DNA of 36,399 nt from Diphasiastrum complanatum (lineage: Eukaryota > Streptophyta > Lycopodiopsida > Lycopodiales > Lycopodiaceae), in NCBI GenBank assembly GCA_029204225.1, contig MU835779.1, positions 1-36,399 on the forward strand, given 5' to 3'. Each line of letters opens with the position of its first letter. The stretch's first letter is position 1. A program made the translations under genes and the position numbers. Under the pieces are notes generated by a model. That model saw nothing but the letters and a program-made list of their open reading frames with translations. It made no database searches and was not told where the DNA came from. Below, piece by piece: positions 1-9,269 of this stretch.

Positions 1-368
1 TTGGTAATGATGACGTTCTGATTGATGTGAATTCAGCTCCTCAATGTCACAGTCACTGCTATAAGCACCACCACTTGGATTACGTTGACTGATCTGGTAA
101 ACTTGTTGATCATCATAATCATCAAAATGTTTTTTATTATGTTCCAGATAGTCTCCATATGACACATGTTCGCACTGATTGGATTCGCCATCGTTGTGTG
201 CTCATAACCACCCACTTAAAACTTTGAGTTCTACGATGAGTGAAAATAAAAATGGCAAAAACATGTAGATCACATGAAACTGAGCACTTTTGCTTTTTAC
301 AACATCAAAATCCAAGGTCAAATAGAAACAGAAAGTGGATATGGAGAATATATGAGTTCCGTACACCT

Positions 369-585
369 GATATCGAATTCAAGTGCAAATAGACTATTAG
401 AATAAGTGCACAGAAGCAAACGCGCTCGAAATCGATATTGGAAAAGAAAAAAATTTATTTATTTATTTATTTAGTTATTTTTTTTTTAATTTTTTTTTGG
501 GATATTGGTTTCAAGCGCAAATAGGATAGCCGAACTTTTTAAATAGTCCAACCGCTCTCAAAAGCGATATTGGAAAAAAATTGTT
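369..585. repeat. Imperfect 132-bp tandem repeat in AT-rich DNA
   Basis: Two related segments start at 369 and 501. Each opens with GATAT, carries a 'CAAGYGCAAATAG'-type core and ends with a 'GCGATATTGGAAAA'-type motif. They are separated by A/T homopolymer tracts (roughly 449-498). No coding potential is visible in 1-770. The copies are diverged, so the repeat is old. Confidence 0.5.
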
Positions 586-773
586 TTTTTTTCACAAAAA
601 ATTCAATTTTTTTTAAAAAAAAAAAATGACATAAAAAGACTTACGGACCTTTCAAAATGAAGAAATTGAAAAACTTCAGAGCAATAAGAAACTTCAAAAT
701 TGAAATTTTGAAGTGCTTCTCTCTTGGAAGAATCCAAAAGAAAATTTTCAAAATTCTAGCTAGATTTAGTACA

Positions 774-911
774 ATGATGCCCATCAAACTTTCAAAGTTT
801 TAGACTCGAAAACTACACCATTCAAAGCATTAGTACATACATATGATGCCCATCAAACTTTCAAAGTTTTAGACTCGAAAACTACACCATTCAAAGCATT
901 AGTACATACAT
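774..911. repeat. Perfect 69-bp tandem duplication
   Basis: The unit at 774-842 is repeated without any mismatch that I can find at 843-911. It begins ATGATGCCCATC and ends TAGTACATACAT. The surrounding DNA is AT-rich and non-coding. Perfect identity points to a recent duplication or to an assembly artefact. Confidence 0.9.
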
Positions 912-1047
912 ATTACATAATGGCAACTTGCAAGTTTGAAGTGGCAATTTGCAAATGTAGTGAAATTTGAATCAATTATGGCAAATTCTTAGAAGTTAGT
1001 GCTGTGCTCAGTGCTCACAAAGTTCAAATTACATTGTACAATAGCTA

Positions 1048-1358
1048 TTAGCAATTACTACGCATTGAATTTTGAGCTACATACCTGGTGGGGGTAGGTC
1101 TCAAGACATCCAGGGTGGAGTGTCTCCTGAAGATGGCCAACACCCTTGGCGTCTTGGTGATGAATCTCACCAAGGACCGTCCCATGTGCAGCACCTCCGC
1201 AATCCATGGTATCTTGGATACATCCTCGACCAACAGGTCCAAGCAATGTGCAACACAAGGTGTCTAAAAGATGTGGGGTAGGTCTCATTAACGAGCCTAC
1301 CCATGACAACCCAATTTGCCGCATTGTCCATGACAAGTTGAACAATCATACGATGCAA
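1048..1358 (-). pseudogene. hAT-superfamily transposase fragment (DUF659-like region)
   Basis: On the minus strand two adjacent reading frames carry pieces of the DUF659/hAT transposase region common in plant genomes. The first frame reads 'VQLVMDNAANWVVMGRLV', which matches the family pattern VVQxVTDNAxNxxxAGxLL, and contains a conserved aspartate. After a frameshift near 1245-1270 the second frame reads 'DLLVEDVSKIPWIAEVL' and then 'RSLVRFI' and 'LRPTPTRYV', matching the DLMLEDIGKIPWI and LLRPxxTRFAT blocks. No BED zinc finger, C-terminal dimerisation domain or terminal inverted repeat is visible. This is therefore an internal scrap of a dead element. The family assignment is from memory of the motif order; the frameshift is seen directly. 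Confidence 0.7.
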
Positions 1359-1440
1359 TATGCATGGAATTCAAGTGAACCATTTAACATTCAATCATGA
1401 TTGGTGACTGGAAAAGGGAGTTATGAGGAAGAATCTCTCA

Positions 1441-1990
1441 TGATGTCAATGTACTCTTCTTCTAGTTTTAAAGATGGAAATTCATGGTGGATAAATAGTG
1501 GAGCTAGTTCTCATATGACTAGTTCAAGATAGTTTTTCAATCATCTTGCACCTTACAATGGATCTAGAAAGTTCATTTCCATTCCTAATGATAGTAGATG
1601 CAAGATAGAAGGAATTGGTAGTGTACCAATCTTTTTGTGCCTAGTCTCACTATGAATCTCATTAGTGTTGGTTGATGATGGCTTTCAAATTGACTTTGGA
1701 AAGGATGCTTGCTTGATTAAGAGGGATGATGAAGTGGTTGCAAGAGGGACTAGATGTGGAAAGCTTTTCAAATTGGAAGCTCATCCTTGTGGAAGTATGG
1801 TCGAGAGGAGCTTGAATCATCTCAAGGAGGCAATTGGTTTGCCTCAATCTGCGTTCCATGATGGTAAGGCTCATGAAGATGGTGTTTTGGCAAAAGCACT
1901 TGGAGAGTTATTGCCAAATTTTTTCATCTTGTTCATTTGGATGATCTTGTTTCATCAAGTAAAAGCAAGATGGTACTTTTTTATGTGACT
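1441..1990 (+). pseudogene. Ty1/copia remnant: protease and pre-integrase region
   Basis: The translation begins with the copia aspartic-protease signature, here 'WWINSGASSHMTSS'. The usual catalytic motif is DSGAS; here the aspartate codon is AAT (Asn) at 1494-1496. A TAG stop follows at 1530-1532. In the same frame come 'KFISIPNDSRCKIEGIGSV' and then, after a frameshift near 1640, the 'MNLISVG' block and 'LVDDGFQIDFGKDACLIKR', typical of the segment between protease and integrase in copia polyproteins. From about 1800 to 2188 the copia similarity fades, and integrase plus the RT fingers are missing. The remnant has lost protease activity by substitution, stop and frameshift. It may or may not belong to the same insertion as the copia sequence from 2189. 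Confidence 0.8.
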
Positions 1991-2188
1991 CCTTCATTGA
2001 AGACTTCAATTGAATGTATCTCTTATCAATGGTGCTTGATAGGAAGATTGCAATAGTTGATACTTTGGGGATCTTTAGATCTGTATGCTTTGTCAATATT
2101 CCTTTGCATGTAAGGAGTAAGGAAAATCTCATCTCTATCAAGAGGATGATGGTAAGAAGATCCTCATATCTACCAACAAATCAAGTGC

Positions 2189-3446
2189 ATGATGGAGAGA
2201 GACCAAGACTTGAGGAGGAGTGCGCGACAATGGTATAAGAAGAAAGATCAAGCCCTGAAATCCTTAGGATTCAAGCCATTAATGGTTGATTCCAACGTTT
2301 ATGTAAGAATTACAAATGGGAAGATCATCATTGTAGCTGTGTGTGTGGACGACACTTTGATATTCTGCAAAAGTGAAGAGCTTATTGTTGAGGTGAAGTA
2401 TGACATCTCGAAACATTTCGAGATTGTAGACCTGGGAGAAGCCAGATGTTATCTTGGCTTACAGATTGACAGGGACTATGAGGGAGGTAGATTGTACCTT
2501 CATCAATCCAGATATACCCAGAAAATCCTAGAAGATTTCGGGATGCTGAGTTGCAAAGGAGCAAATACTCCCATGCTTGCAGGAACAGTCCTAACGATGA
2601 AGACTGTTCAAAGACTGAAGAAGAAAGAGAGTTGATGCAGCTTACACCATACAGGAAGCTGATCGGATCGCTGATGTACCTTGCAGATAACACACGTCCT
2701 GACATCGCTTATGCCGTGTTCAGGTTGAGCCAATTTTGTACAAATCCAGGCTCAACTCATTGGAAGATTTCAAAACGAATTTTGCAATACCTCCAATTAA
2801 CGAAGGATTTTGTTTTGTGTTATTCTCGTGATGCAGGGTTCCAGATGCTTTCCTACAGTGATGCTAGCTGGGCATCTCTCAAGGACGACTGCAAAAGTGT
2901 CTCAGGAGGATGCACCAGTGACCATCGCGTCAGGAGCAGCAATTCTCTGGGTCAGCAAGAAGCAGACCATCGTGGCTCAGTCATCCTGCGAAGCAGAGGA
3001 CGCCTCTGATTTTGCAGATGGACAATACATATGCAATACATCTGACAAAGGATCCTGTGTTTCATTCAAGGATGAAACACATCGCAATCAAGTATCACTT
3101 GATAAGGGATCTGATAGGGAAGAAGATGCTGCAGACTATCTCCATTGGAACAAAGGAGATGGTGGCTGACATTTTCACAAAGGCCTTAGACAAAGGTCTG
3201 TTCGAGAAACAGAGGAGCAGTCTTGGAGTCATCAAGCTACCACACTTTGAGAGGGAGCTGAAAAAACAAAACATTTCTATTACCAAAGCTTTGCTAGCTT
3301 TCAGTCCTCAGTCTGACGAAAAGACACGAAGCAAAAATGTTCGCGAACTTGACGAAAAGACAGGAAGCGAAAATGTTCGCGAACATCCTGACGAAAAGAC
3401 ACGAACGCAAAAAGTTTGCGAAAGAAAAAATTTCGTGATACAATAG
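2189..3446 (+). pseudogene. Ty1/copia remnant: reverse transcriptase palm to RNase H and polyprotein C-terminus
   Basis: The conserved part opens in mid-RT with 'ARQWYKKKDQALKSLGF', so the fingers are absent. The catalytic box reads VCVDDTLIF, with Cys where copia usually has Tyr (YVDD), both aspartates kept. 'DLGEARCYLGLQI' and 'YTQKILEDFGM' follow. A frameshift near 2610-2630 moves to 'YRKLIGSLMYL..TRPDIAYAV', and RNase H is recognisable at 'LSYSDASWASLKDDCKSVSGG'. Two more frame changes (about 2925 and 3010) lead to 'FHSRMKHIAIKYHLIRD' and 'VADIFTKAL', the usual copia C-terminal block. After that the frame continues through a tandem repeat to a TAG at 3444-3446. At least three frameshifts make it non-functional. 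Confidence 0.88.
3315..3425 (+). repeat. Three-unit tandem repeat inside the copia C-terminal frame
   Basis: Three copies of a unit beginning GACGAAAAGACA and containing 'AATGTTCGCGAAC' start at 3315, 3351 and 3390, giving spacings of 36 and 39 bp. Both are multiples of three, so the downstream frame of the copia pseudogene reads a repeating 'DEKTRSKNVRE'-like peptide of about 12 residues. The units also contain the palindrome TTCGCGAA. Whether the peptide was ever part of a functional polyprotein is unknown. Confidence 0.85.
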
Positions 3447-3818
3447 GAGAAAGTCATACGACGCGAAAGTCAAACGGCTCGAAGCGACATCAAAATCTTT
3501 GCGACACCTTTTTGACCTTCACGCTCCAATGGATCAGGAAGATCATGCAAATACCATGAAGTACAAAAACCTTGATCTGATATGATGACGTCAACGGAAG
3601 AGCGTTAGGACGTGCCTAACCGACCTCTCTTGTAATCCATGATTAGTTATAGATTGTTTAGTCTATCTAATCTGGTGTGCTATTCTGAGTGTATAACATA
3701 CATACAGTAGCAGAAAGAAAATATATAGAATACTGAATAGAAGTCCGCCTGTGAGCGAGAATTCTATAAGCAGGATCTACAGAGATCCAAGAAGTCCGCT
3801 AGTAAGCGAGACGCTACT

Positions 3819-3845
3819 CGTGAGAGAACACTATTTTCTCTCACG
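3819..3845. other. Perfect 10-bp hairpin
   Basis: CGTGAGAGAA at 3819-3828 pairs exactly with TTCTCTCACG at 3836-3845 around a 7-nt loop. It lies about 95 bp downstream of a TATATAG box, which is where a structured leader or R region of an LTR could lie. Function is unproven. Confidence 0.75.
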
Positions 3846-4197
3846 CCAATGCGCTGTGTGGGTCTGTCATACAGCGCTCGAAATCAAGAGGATCAATAGA
3901 TGATATTGTAGCTATTACTCACATATCACTCTTATCTTTGTCTGATCTTGAATGAATTATTGTCTGCTATCGCTTGTGTATCTCATACACTTGTTTTATC
4001 AATTCCGCACACTGGTTTAGGTTTATTGAATGCTGTATTAACCTATAACGTAGATCAGCAGTGTCTGTCTACTTTCTGGAGGATTGTAGGAATGATATAG
4101 CAGGCAGTGACCAGCAATCATATCTGAAATCCATCCGAATTCATTTCGTTCGCGATTAATTTATTTTCATTTCAGCAATGTCAATATCAGTGCTCGT

Positions 4198-4249
4198 TCA
4201 AATTTCGCTTCGCTTCGTCCAATTTCGCTTCGTTTCGTTTCATTTCGTT
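4198..4249 (+). repeat. TTCGC/TTCGT low-complexity run
   Basis: A run of degenerate five-base units (TTCGC, TTCGT, TTTCG) lies directly before the second copia reverse transcriptase. It is imperfect and has no evident coding role. Confidence 0.7.
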
Positions 4250-4256
4250 ATAGAGC

Positions 4257-5363
4257 ATGATTGATATTTGCAATCTACGATCAACGACTTTTTGCATCAC
4301 ATTCATCATCGATAGGCCTAGACCTACGATTGTTCAACCACAAGCTGAAGATATCCCTGTCATTCACCTAGGAGAGATGTCTACTCAAGAACCTGCAGTT
4401 CGAAGGTCTGCAGGACAACGACAGCAACCTGACCGCTTCGTACCTCAAGTGTTTATAAGCCACGACGAACCTGCCTCTGTTATAGAAGCTCTGTCAATGA
4501 TAGATGCAGACAAATGGAAGGCTGCTATGGACGTTGAGTACAACTCACTGATGAAGAACAAGACCTGGAGTCTTGTTAATCTTTCTGCAGGTACGAAACT
4601 CATTGACACCAAGTGGATCTTCAAACGAAAGCTCAAGCCAGATGAAACTATATCCAAATGGAAAGCTCATTTAGTGGTTAAAGGATATGAACAAGTTTAT
4701 GGAATATATTACACTGACACCTTCAATCCAGTGGTAAAGCATCAATCTATTCGTACATTACTGGCTATAGCTGCTGCAGAGGATCTGGACAATCATCAGA
4801 TGGATGTCCAGATGACATTCCTTCATGGATACATACAGGAAGACATTTTCATTTATCAACCAGAAGGTTACGTCCTTCAAGGCCAAGAGCATTTGGTATG
4901 TAAATTGCAGATGACACTTTATGGCCTCAAGCAAGCTCCTAGGGCCTGGTATGAACGAATCAATCACTTCTTGTTGCAGCACAACTTTACTTCATGCTCT
5001 GTAGACTCAAATGTGTACCTCAAGAACAAAGGCTCAAGCTATGTGATAATAGCCTTTTATGTCGAGACAAAGTCTCTACTGTCACAAGAATTTCAAATGA
5101 CTGATTTAGGGCCAGTTCACTACCTACTTGGTATGGAGATCACTAGAGATCGTGCAAGCAGAAGAATTACTGTAAGCCAAGAAGCATATCTGAACAATGT
5201 ACTTCGCAGATATGGCATGGAGGACTGTAAGCTGATAGACACACCAATGGATCCAGGATCCAAGCTATCAAAAGACATGTGCCCCAGAACTAATGTAGAA
5301 CATAAGGAAATGAGTTGTATGGGCATCCAATGTTCAGAAGGGGCCAACGATCTTTGCTGCTGA
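4257..5363 (+). pseudogene. Ty1/copia reverse transcriptase with deleted active site
   Basis: An open frame of 368 codons covers most of a copia reverse transcriptase. Visible blocks are 'RSAGQRQQPDRFVPQVF' (linker before RT), 'KWKAAMDVEYNSLMKNKTW', 'KLIDTKWIFKRKL', 'HQMDVQMTFLHGYIQEDIF' (with the first catalytic Asp in MDV), 'LYGLKQAPRAWYERI' and 'MTDLGPVHYLLGMEI'. The YVDD box is gone: 'AFYV' (ending at 5063) runs straight into 'ETKSLLSQEF'. An in-frame deletion has therefore removed the two catalytic aspartates and the following 10-20 residues while keeping the frame open. After 'DTPMDPGSKLSKDM' the frame drifts into non-copia residues and RNase H is absent. The first ATG at 4257 is probably not a native start. 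The sequence differs enough from the 2189-3446 remnant that I treat it as a separate insertion. Confidence 0.88.
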
Positions 5364-5639
5364 TGCCGCAAGACCAAGGGTGCTCCAAATGAGAGAGTTT
5401 TGCTTTGGTTACTTGGTAGAATGCATGTGGAAGGAATGTCCACGGAATCCAATGCGGACTTCATTCAATTTGCTAGTGAAACAGGCACGAGCACCTGTGG
5501 CTATTGAAGAGCTGGAGCAGGATGAGCTCCAGGGAAGTACTCTTCGTCTTGTGAAAGTGTTGATGATCAGGTAAGGTTGATGTTATTGCTTGTGCCACAA
5601 TTGTTTAAAACGATGCAACACATGTATCAATGTCCAAGT

Positions 5640-5990
5640 ACTTCTTGATTGTTATGATTGGACAGATGTGGTGCATGGATGTGTGTGTTCTATTTGACAC
5701 TATGTCCTTCCATAACGTACTTGACTCTGATTGAAAGGTTGAATGTGAGCAATACACAGTTGTGAGGGCTGATGGAAAGGGTAGTTGGGGGAGGTTTCAG
5801 GGTTGTGGGTATGCCATTAACCATTCAGAGTTAGGTAAAGAAGTTGGATATAAAGATAATGCGTTTGGCGTGTTTTGATGTGGTACTTGGGATATGTTGG
5901 CACGTAGTACGGAAACTCTACATCGCTTGGGGTACTCATGTGTGTGAGTTCCAGCACGATGGTAGAATCCATTCACTTTGAGGTGAGCCC
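5640..5990 (+). pseudogene. Ty3/gypsy remnant: aspartic protease
   Basis: In shifted frames the plus strand encodes 'VLFDTMSFHNVLDS', a decayed form of the plant gypsy protease motif (A/V)LFDTGxxHNFL, with Met where the glycine of the catalytic DTG should be. About 220 bases later comes 'FDVVLGICWHVV', matching the CDVVLGxQWL block that closes the gypsy protease region. Frameshifts and stops lie between the two. It is contiguous with the RT remnant that follows. Bases 5364-5640 show no clear gene; degraded gag is possible. Confidence 0.6.
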
Positions 5991-6109
5991 GATGTGCCTC
6001 GAGGACCTTTGATCATGGCAGCTTAGTATGTGGGGGTTCGTAGATAGTATATGTGCTTTTGTTTTGTTTGATATGTTTACTGCTAGTTCCAAAAGTAACA
6101 TATGGCAAG

Positions 6110-6520
6110 AACAGATTGACTTACTTAGGAACCTAGACCAACAAACGGGTCATGGTGTATATGTGTGGGCTTATCGACGCTTGAACTCCCCACGAGCAAA
6201 GGACGGTATGGGACGCCCAATGTTCAAGGAGTTTGTCAAGCCTCAATATCCTATTTCGCATATTGATGATTTGGTATTGTACGATGCTACTGTTTTAGCA
6301 AAGTTGTTTGGAAAATGGATATCGCTAACCTAGAGTTCATAAAGGGAATGCACATAAGACTGCCTTCAGAACTTGTTTTGGTCATTGTAACTTTTTGGTT
6401 ATGCCTTTAATTGACTAATGCCCCAACAACATGTATGATGTTGATGAACGATGTACTCAGACCGTTTATGGATGACGTTTTGGTTTACGGTTGTGGTGAT
6501 GTGTTGCATGTAACTCACCT
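6110..6520 (+). pseudogene. Ty3/gypsy remnant: reverse transcriptase fingers and palm
   Basis: Reading 'VWAYRRLNSPRAKDGMG', then 'YPISHIDDLVLYDATVLAKL', matches the gypsy RT pattern DYRxLNxxTxKDxYPxPxIDDLLDxLxxATxFSKLD. A stop and frameshift follow. The next pieces read 'HKTAFRTCFGHCNFLVMP' and 'TNAPTT' in shifted frames, then 'FMDDVLVYG', the remnant of the catalytic (Y/F)xDD box. Several small indels show that this is a relic. Confidence 0.78.
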
Positions 6521-6599
6521 TAGAACTGTTTGTCAACTCTGAGGGATAAAATCTTATTTGCTTATGATAATAAAAGATAGCGTATTTGGGTGTTATTGT

Positions 6600-7223
6600 G
6601 TTAGCTGAAGGCATAAAATCGAATCCAAGGAAAGTTGTTCTCCTTCCGTGGCCTGTACCTACAGACTTGACGATATTGAGAGGCTCTCTTGGATTGTTTG
6701 GGTTTTATTGCAAGGTGTGAAGGGTTGTTCACACATGGCTGCACCTTTGACCGATACGCTATAGAATAATAAGTGGACGAAAGTTCAGCAGTGCAGTTTT
6801 GACGCCTTGAAACAAGCTGTGGCTGACATTGTCACATTAAAGATAGTAAGTAGACCCTCAGAAACCATTTGTCATAATAACGGATGCGAGTGATGTCGTC
6901 GTGGGACAATTCTAATGCAAGAGGGTAGGCCAGTGGCCTTTGTGAGCGAGAAGCTCAACCCTGCTCGGAAGAGTTGTATGCCATTGTCCATGCTTTGAAA
7001 GTATGGAGCATTATTTGTGTGGTGCGGGTTTGTATACACCGACCATGACATTTTTTATGTATTTCTACAATTAGCCAGGTGGGCTGAATTGATGCAGGAA
7101 TTACACATGGAAATTTGGTATAGGAAAGGTATCAAAAATCGTGTGTCTGATGCATTATCTCGTATATTGTATCAAATGTCTTTTGTGGTCATAGAGAATG
7201 ACCTAATTGCTGAGATAAGATAG
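6600..7223 (+). pseudogene. Ty3/gypsy remnant: RT thumb and RNase H
   Basis: The segment reads 'EGIKSNPRKVVLLPWPVPT', then 'LRGSLGLFGFYCKV', the standard connection between RT and RNase H in plant gypsy elements. Next comes an interrupted RNase H: a 'TDAS'-type block near 6880-6895, 'MQEGRPVAFVSEKLNPA' and 'ELYAIVHALKVW' in changing frames. The distal part (7017-7223) is open and reads 'HMEIWYRKGIKNRVSDALSR', matching the GxxNxxADALSR block. It is the same family as the minus-strand fragment at 8722-9269, as both carry 'YQMSFVVIENDL'. Confidence 0.82.
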
Positions 7224-7263
7224 ATTCAGCAAGAGGATCCTCATTGTTTATTGTAAGGAGGTT

Positions 7264-7575
7264 GTGAGAGAGGTAAATCTTGGCCAAGTAGAGTCTCAGA
7301 AGGAGAGCTCTGATCTCTTTGCTCACACTTGCCTGAAGTGTACCATGGCAGATGGTATAGTTAAAGGAAATGGCAAACTCCCCATTTCAGTTAGTAAAGG
7401 GCTGTGTAGGGAGATTTTGCATTTATGTCATGATAGTATTGGTGCTAGTCATCCTGGTGTGGATTGGACCTATGAGTTGATCCTATGTAACTTGTGGTGG
7501 CCCAATATGGTTTTAGGCCGACTAGTTTTGTTACGGTGGGAATTCCTCAAAGTGCCTAGTATAGCTGATTTCTAA
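7264..7575 (+). pseudogene. Ty3/gypsy remnant: integrase zinc-binding N-terminus
   Basis: The frame contains 'REILHLCHDSIGASHPGVDWTYELI' (read here in two parts around 'GASHPG') and ends the motif with 'WWPNM', the typical HHCC zinc-binding entry of gypsy integrases. The cysteines of the expected CxxC are not seen, and the catalytic DDE core is missing downstream. A deletion has probably joined the integrase N-terminus to the C-terminal tail. Confidence 0.68.
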
Positions 7576-7957
7576 CTCAATTGGTATAATGCTTGAGTTA
7601 GTTGAAAAAACTTAAGACAAGCAATCGTGGTGCTAGTGAGAGCCGAGTGTGATCACCAGTAGTATGGGATGCTGGTTATCGTAGGAGGCTTGATTAGGCC
7701 AGTTGTTGTCGACAACTCCGGTGTACAGAGATGAGTCAGTTGTGACTCTATTTAGGATCATGTATAGGAGATCCATGAGCCAACAAGGATATTGGATAGG
7801 CGGGAGAAACGTTTGTGTATCCGCTTGATCTTTGATATATTTAGTTGCTTGGCATGGAAGACTTCTTGCAGATGTTGCCTGGGAGACCCGCACAATTTGC
7901 ATGCATAGTACCCTAGTTTGGTCATCGCGGACGATGTCTTTTTTAAGTGGGAAGGAA
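7576..7957 (+). pseudogene. Ty3/gypsy remnant: probable polyprotein tail and polypurine tract
   Basis: Coding traces are weak. A 'WHGRLLADVAWETR'-like stretch near 7850-7890 resembles the chromodomain-type W...ATWE pattern at the gypsy C-terminus. The stretch closes with a purine-rich AAGTGGGAAGGAA at 7945-7957, directly followed by TGTTAGAGCC, as expected for a polypurine tract and LTR start. Integrase core sequence is absent. Confidence 0.5.
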
Positions 7958-8650
7958 TGTTAGAGCCTTTACTCCCTGTCTCGGTTATTTACAGTTTTCA
8001 GAGATACATGTCCATTTTGTAATTATTGTGTTGTCACCTGCCTGTGGTGACTTTTGTAAATTGTAAATAAACTGTAATTACCTCAGAGAGTTGTGCTTAG
8101 CTTTGGCACGGGGTATTGGGTCATTTATTAGGAGTGGCTGGATTGACCTCCTAAAAGTAGGAGAATTGACTAGTCAACGGAACATGTGTCATATGTTCAT
8201 TAGGACACTCCAGTGAATGAGTGACACATGTTAGGTTGACCGGTCAAACATGACACGTGTCACGTGCTCACTGGGACACTTGGTCTAGTGTATGAGTGAC
8301 ACATGTCAGCCTACTCACTTGCCTATGTGTCAGGGTACTGCCAAGTGGCAAGTGTCGACTGTGCATGGAATTGGCCATGTGTCGACGTTAGGAAAGGTCA
8401 GGGTTAAGGGGTGCTTGAGGATTGTGCATAAGTGAGCCTAGACAGAGGCATTCCTCATCATAATCTATGCAGCAAAGGTTGGGAGGAGACAAGGCAGCCA
8501 GCTCCACCATGTTTCATGCGCTCTGATGTTTGTACATGCAGGGAAATCGACAGGGATCGACATTGTTGATTGCTGCGCACGGGATAAGCTAGGTTTTAAG
8601 TGAAGTTTTAGACACCAGACCACCAAAAGTTACGTCGTATCAACTCATAG
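7958..8650 (+). repeat. Ty3/gypsy LTR (3' LTR; right edge approximate)
   Basis: The left edge is set by the polypurine tract and the TGTTAGAGCC start. No ORF is present. The LTR contains a two-unit W-box/G-box repeat (8166-8310). I cannot see a clean ...CA end or a target duplication, so the right edge near 8650 is a guess from where the next, opposite-strand gypsy fragment begins. No second copy lies upstream in the window. Confidence 0.55.
8166..8310. promoter_or_regulatory. Two-unit palindromic W-box / G-box module in the gypsy LTR
   Basis: Two 70-bp units begin with the perfect 12-bp palindromes TTGACTAGTCAA (8166-8177) and TTGACCGGTCAA (8236-8247). Each contains two inverted TTGACY cores, the WRKY-binding W-box. 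Unit 2 carries two CACGTG G-boxes at 8254-8259 and 8261-8266. Both units end in GAGTGACACATGT. More ACATGTGTC/ACACATGTC half-palindromes continue to about 8385. Regulatory function is inferred from motif identity. Confidence 0.6.
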
Positions 8651-8721
8651 GTCCTATCCACACAAGATGACCAGCACTAGGGCTATCGTGACAGAGATGC
8701 AAGATCCTCTTTCGCAGCACC

Positions 8722-9269
8722 TCACAAGCTGGAATAAGAGCATTGCCATTTCTCATCACAAAGATAAGTGCGAACCAAGGTAGAAGAGCTCTCCTCCTGA
8801 GACTCTGCATGGCCATGACTCACCTCCTGTTCCACTTTCTTATAGTGAGGATCTTCATGCTGAGCCTTTCTTATCTCAGACAGTAAGTCATTTTCAATGA
8901 CTACAAATGACATTTGATACACCACACGAGATAATGCATTTGCCACACGATCCTCGGCACCTTTCTTGTACCGAATCTCCATTAAGGATTCCTGCATGAG
9001 CTTAGACCATCCGGCTTGGCGGCCTCTAAGGTTTGGTTGCTTACAAAAGTATCTCAAGGTATCATGATTAGTGAATACCTCAAATTCCGATCCATACAGA
9101 TAATGCCTCCATACGCATGAACTATGGCATACAACTCCTTTTCAGGAGTTGGATAAATTTTCTGAGCAGGGTTGAGCTTCTTGCTCTCAAAGGCCACAAG
9201 CCTACCCTCTTGCATCATAACAGCCCCCACAACAATGTCACTCGCATCTGTATCTATAACATGGGCCAA
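8722..9269 (-). pseudogene. Ty3/gypsy RNase H fragment, opposite strand
   Basis: The minus strand reads 'VIDTDASDIVVGAVMMQEG' and 'AFESKKLNPAQKIYPTPEK', then 'ELYAIVHAYGG'. These are the RNase H blocks TDAS, SxKLxxAxxxYxxxEKELxAIV. A frame change near 9055 leads to 'RRYFCKQ/LRGRQAGWSKLMQE'-type sequence and 'DRVANALSRVVYQMSFVVI'. It is the same family as the plus-strand remnant at 6600-7330 but less damaged. No LTR is attached, so it is a truncated insertion lying in inverted orientation to its relative. Confidence 0.82.

Larger units (their letters stand above)
3447..4256 (+). other. Non-coding stretch downstream of copia, possibly an LTR remnant
   Basis: No gene is visible. The position after a copia polyprotein end suggests 3' LTR material, but I could not find a matching copy or clear TG...CA ends. 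It holds a TATATAG box at 3722-3728, a 51-bp spaced duplicate of 'AGTCCGCYNGTRAGCGAGA' (3742 and 3793), a hairpin at 3819-3845, and a TTCGCTTCG-type low-complexity run at 4198-4249. Assignment as an LTR is inference. Confidence 0.35.

Noticed and set aside
3315-3425. CRISPR-like array
   Set aside because: The three units are contiguous, with no spacers, inside a retrotransposon frame of a plant-like genome.
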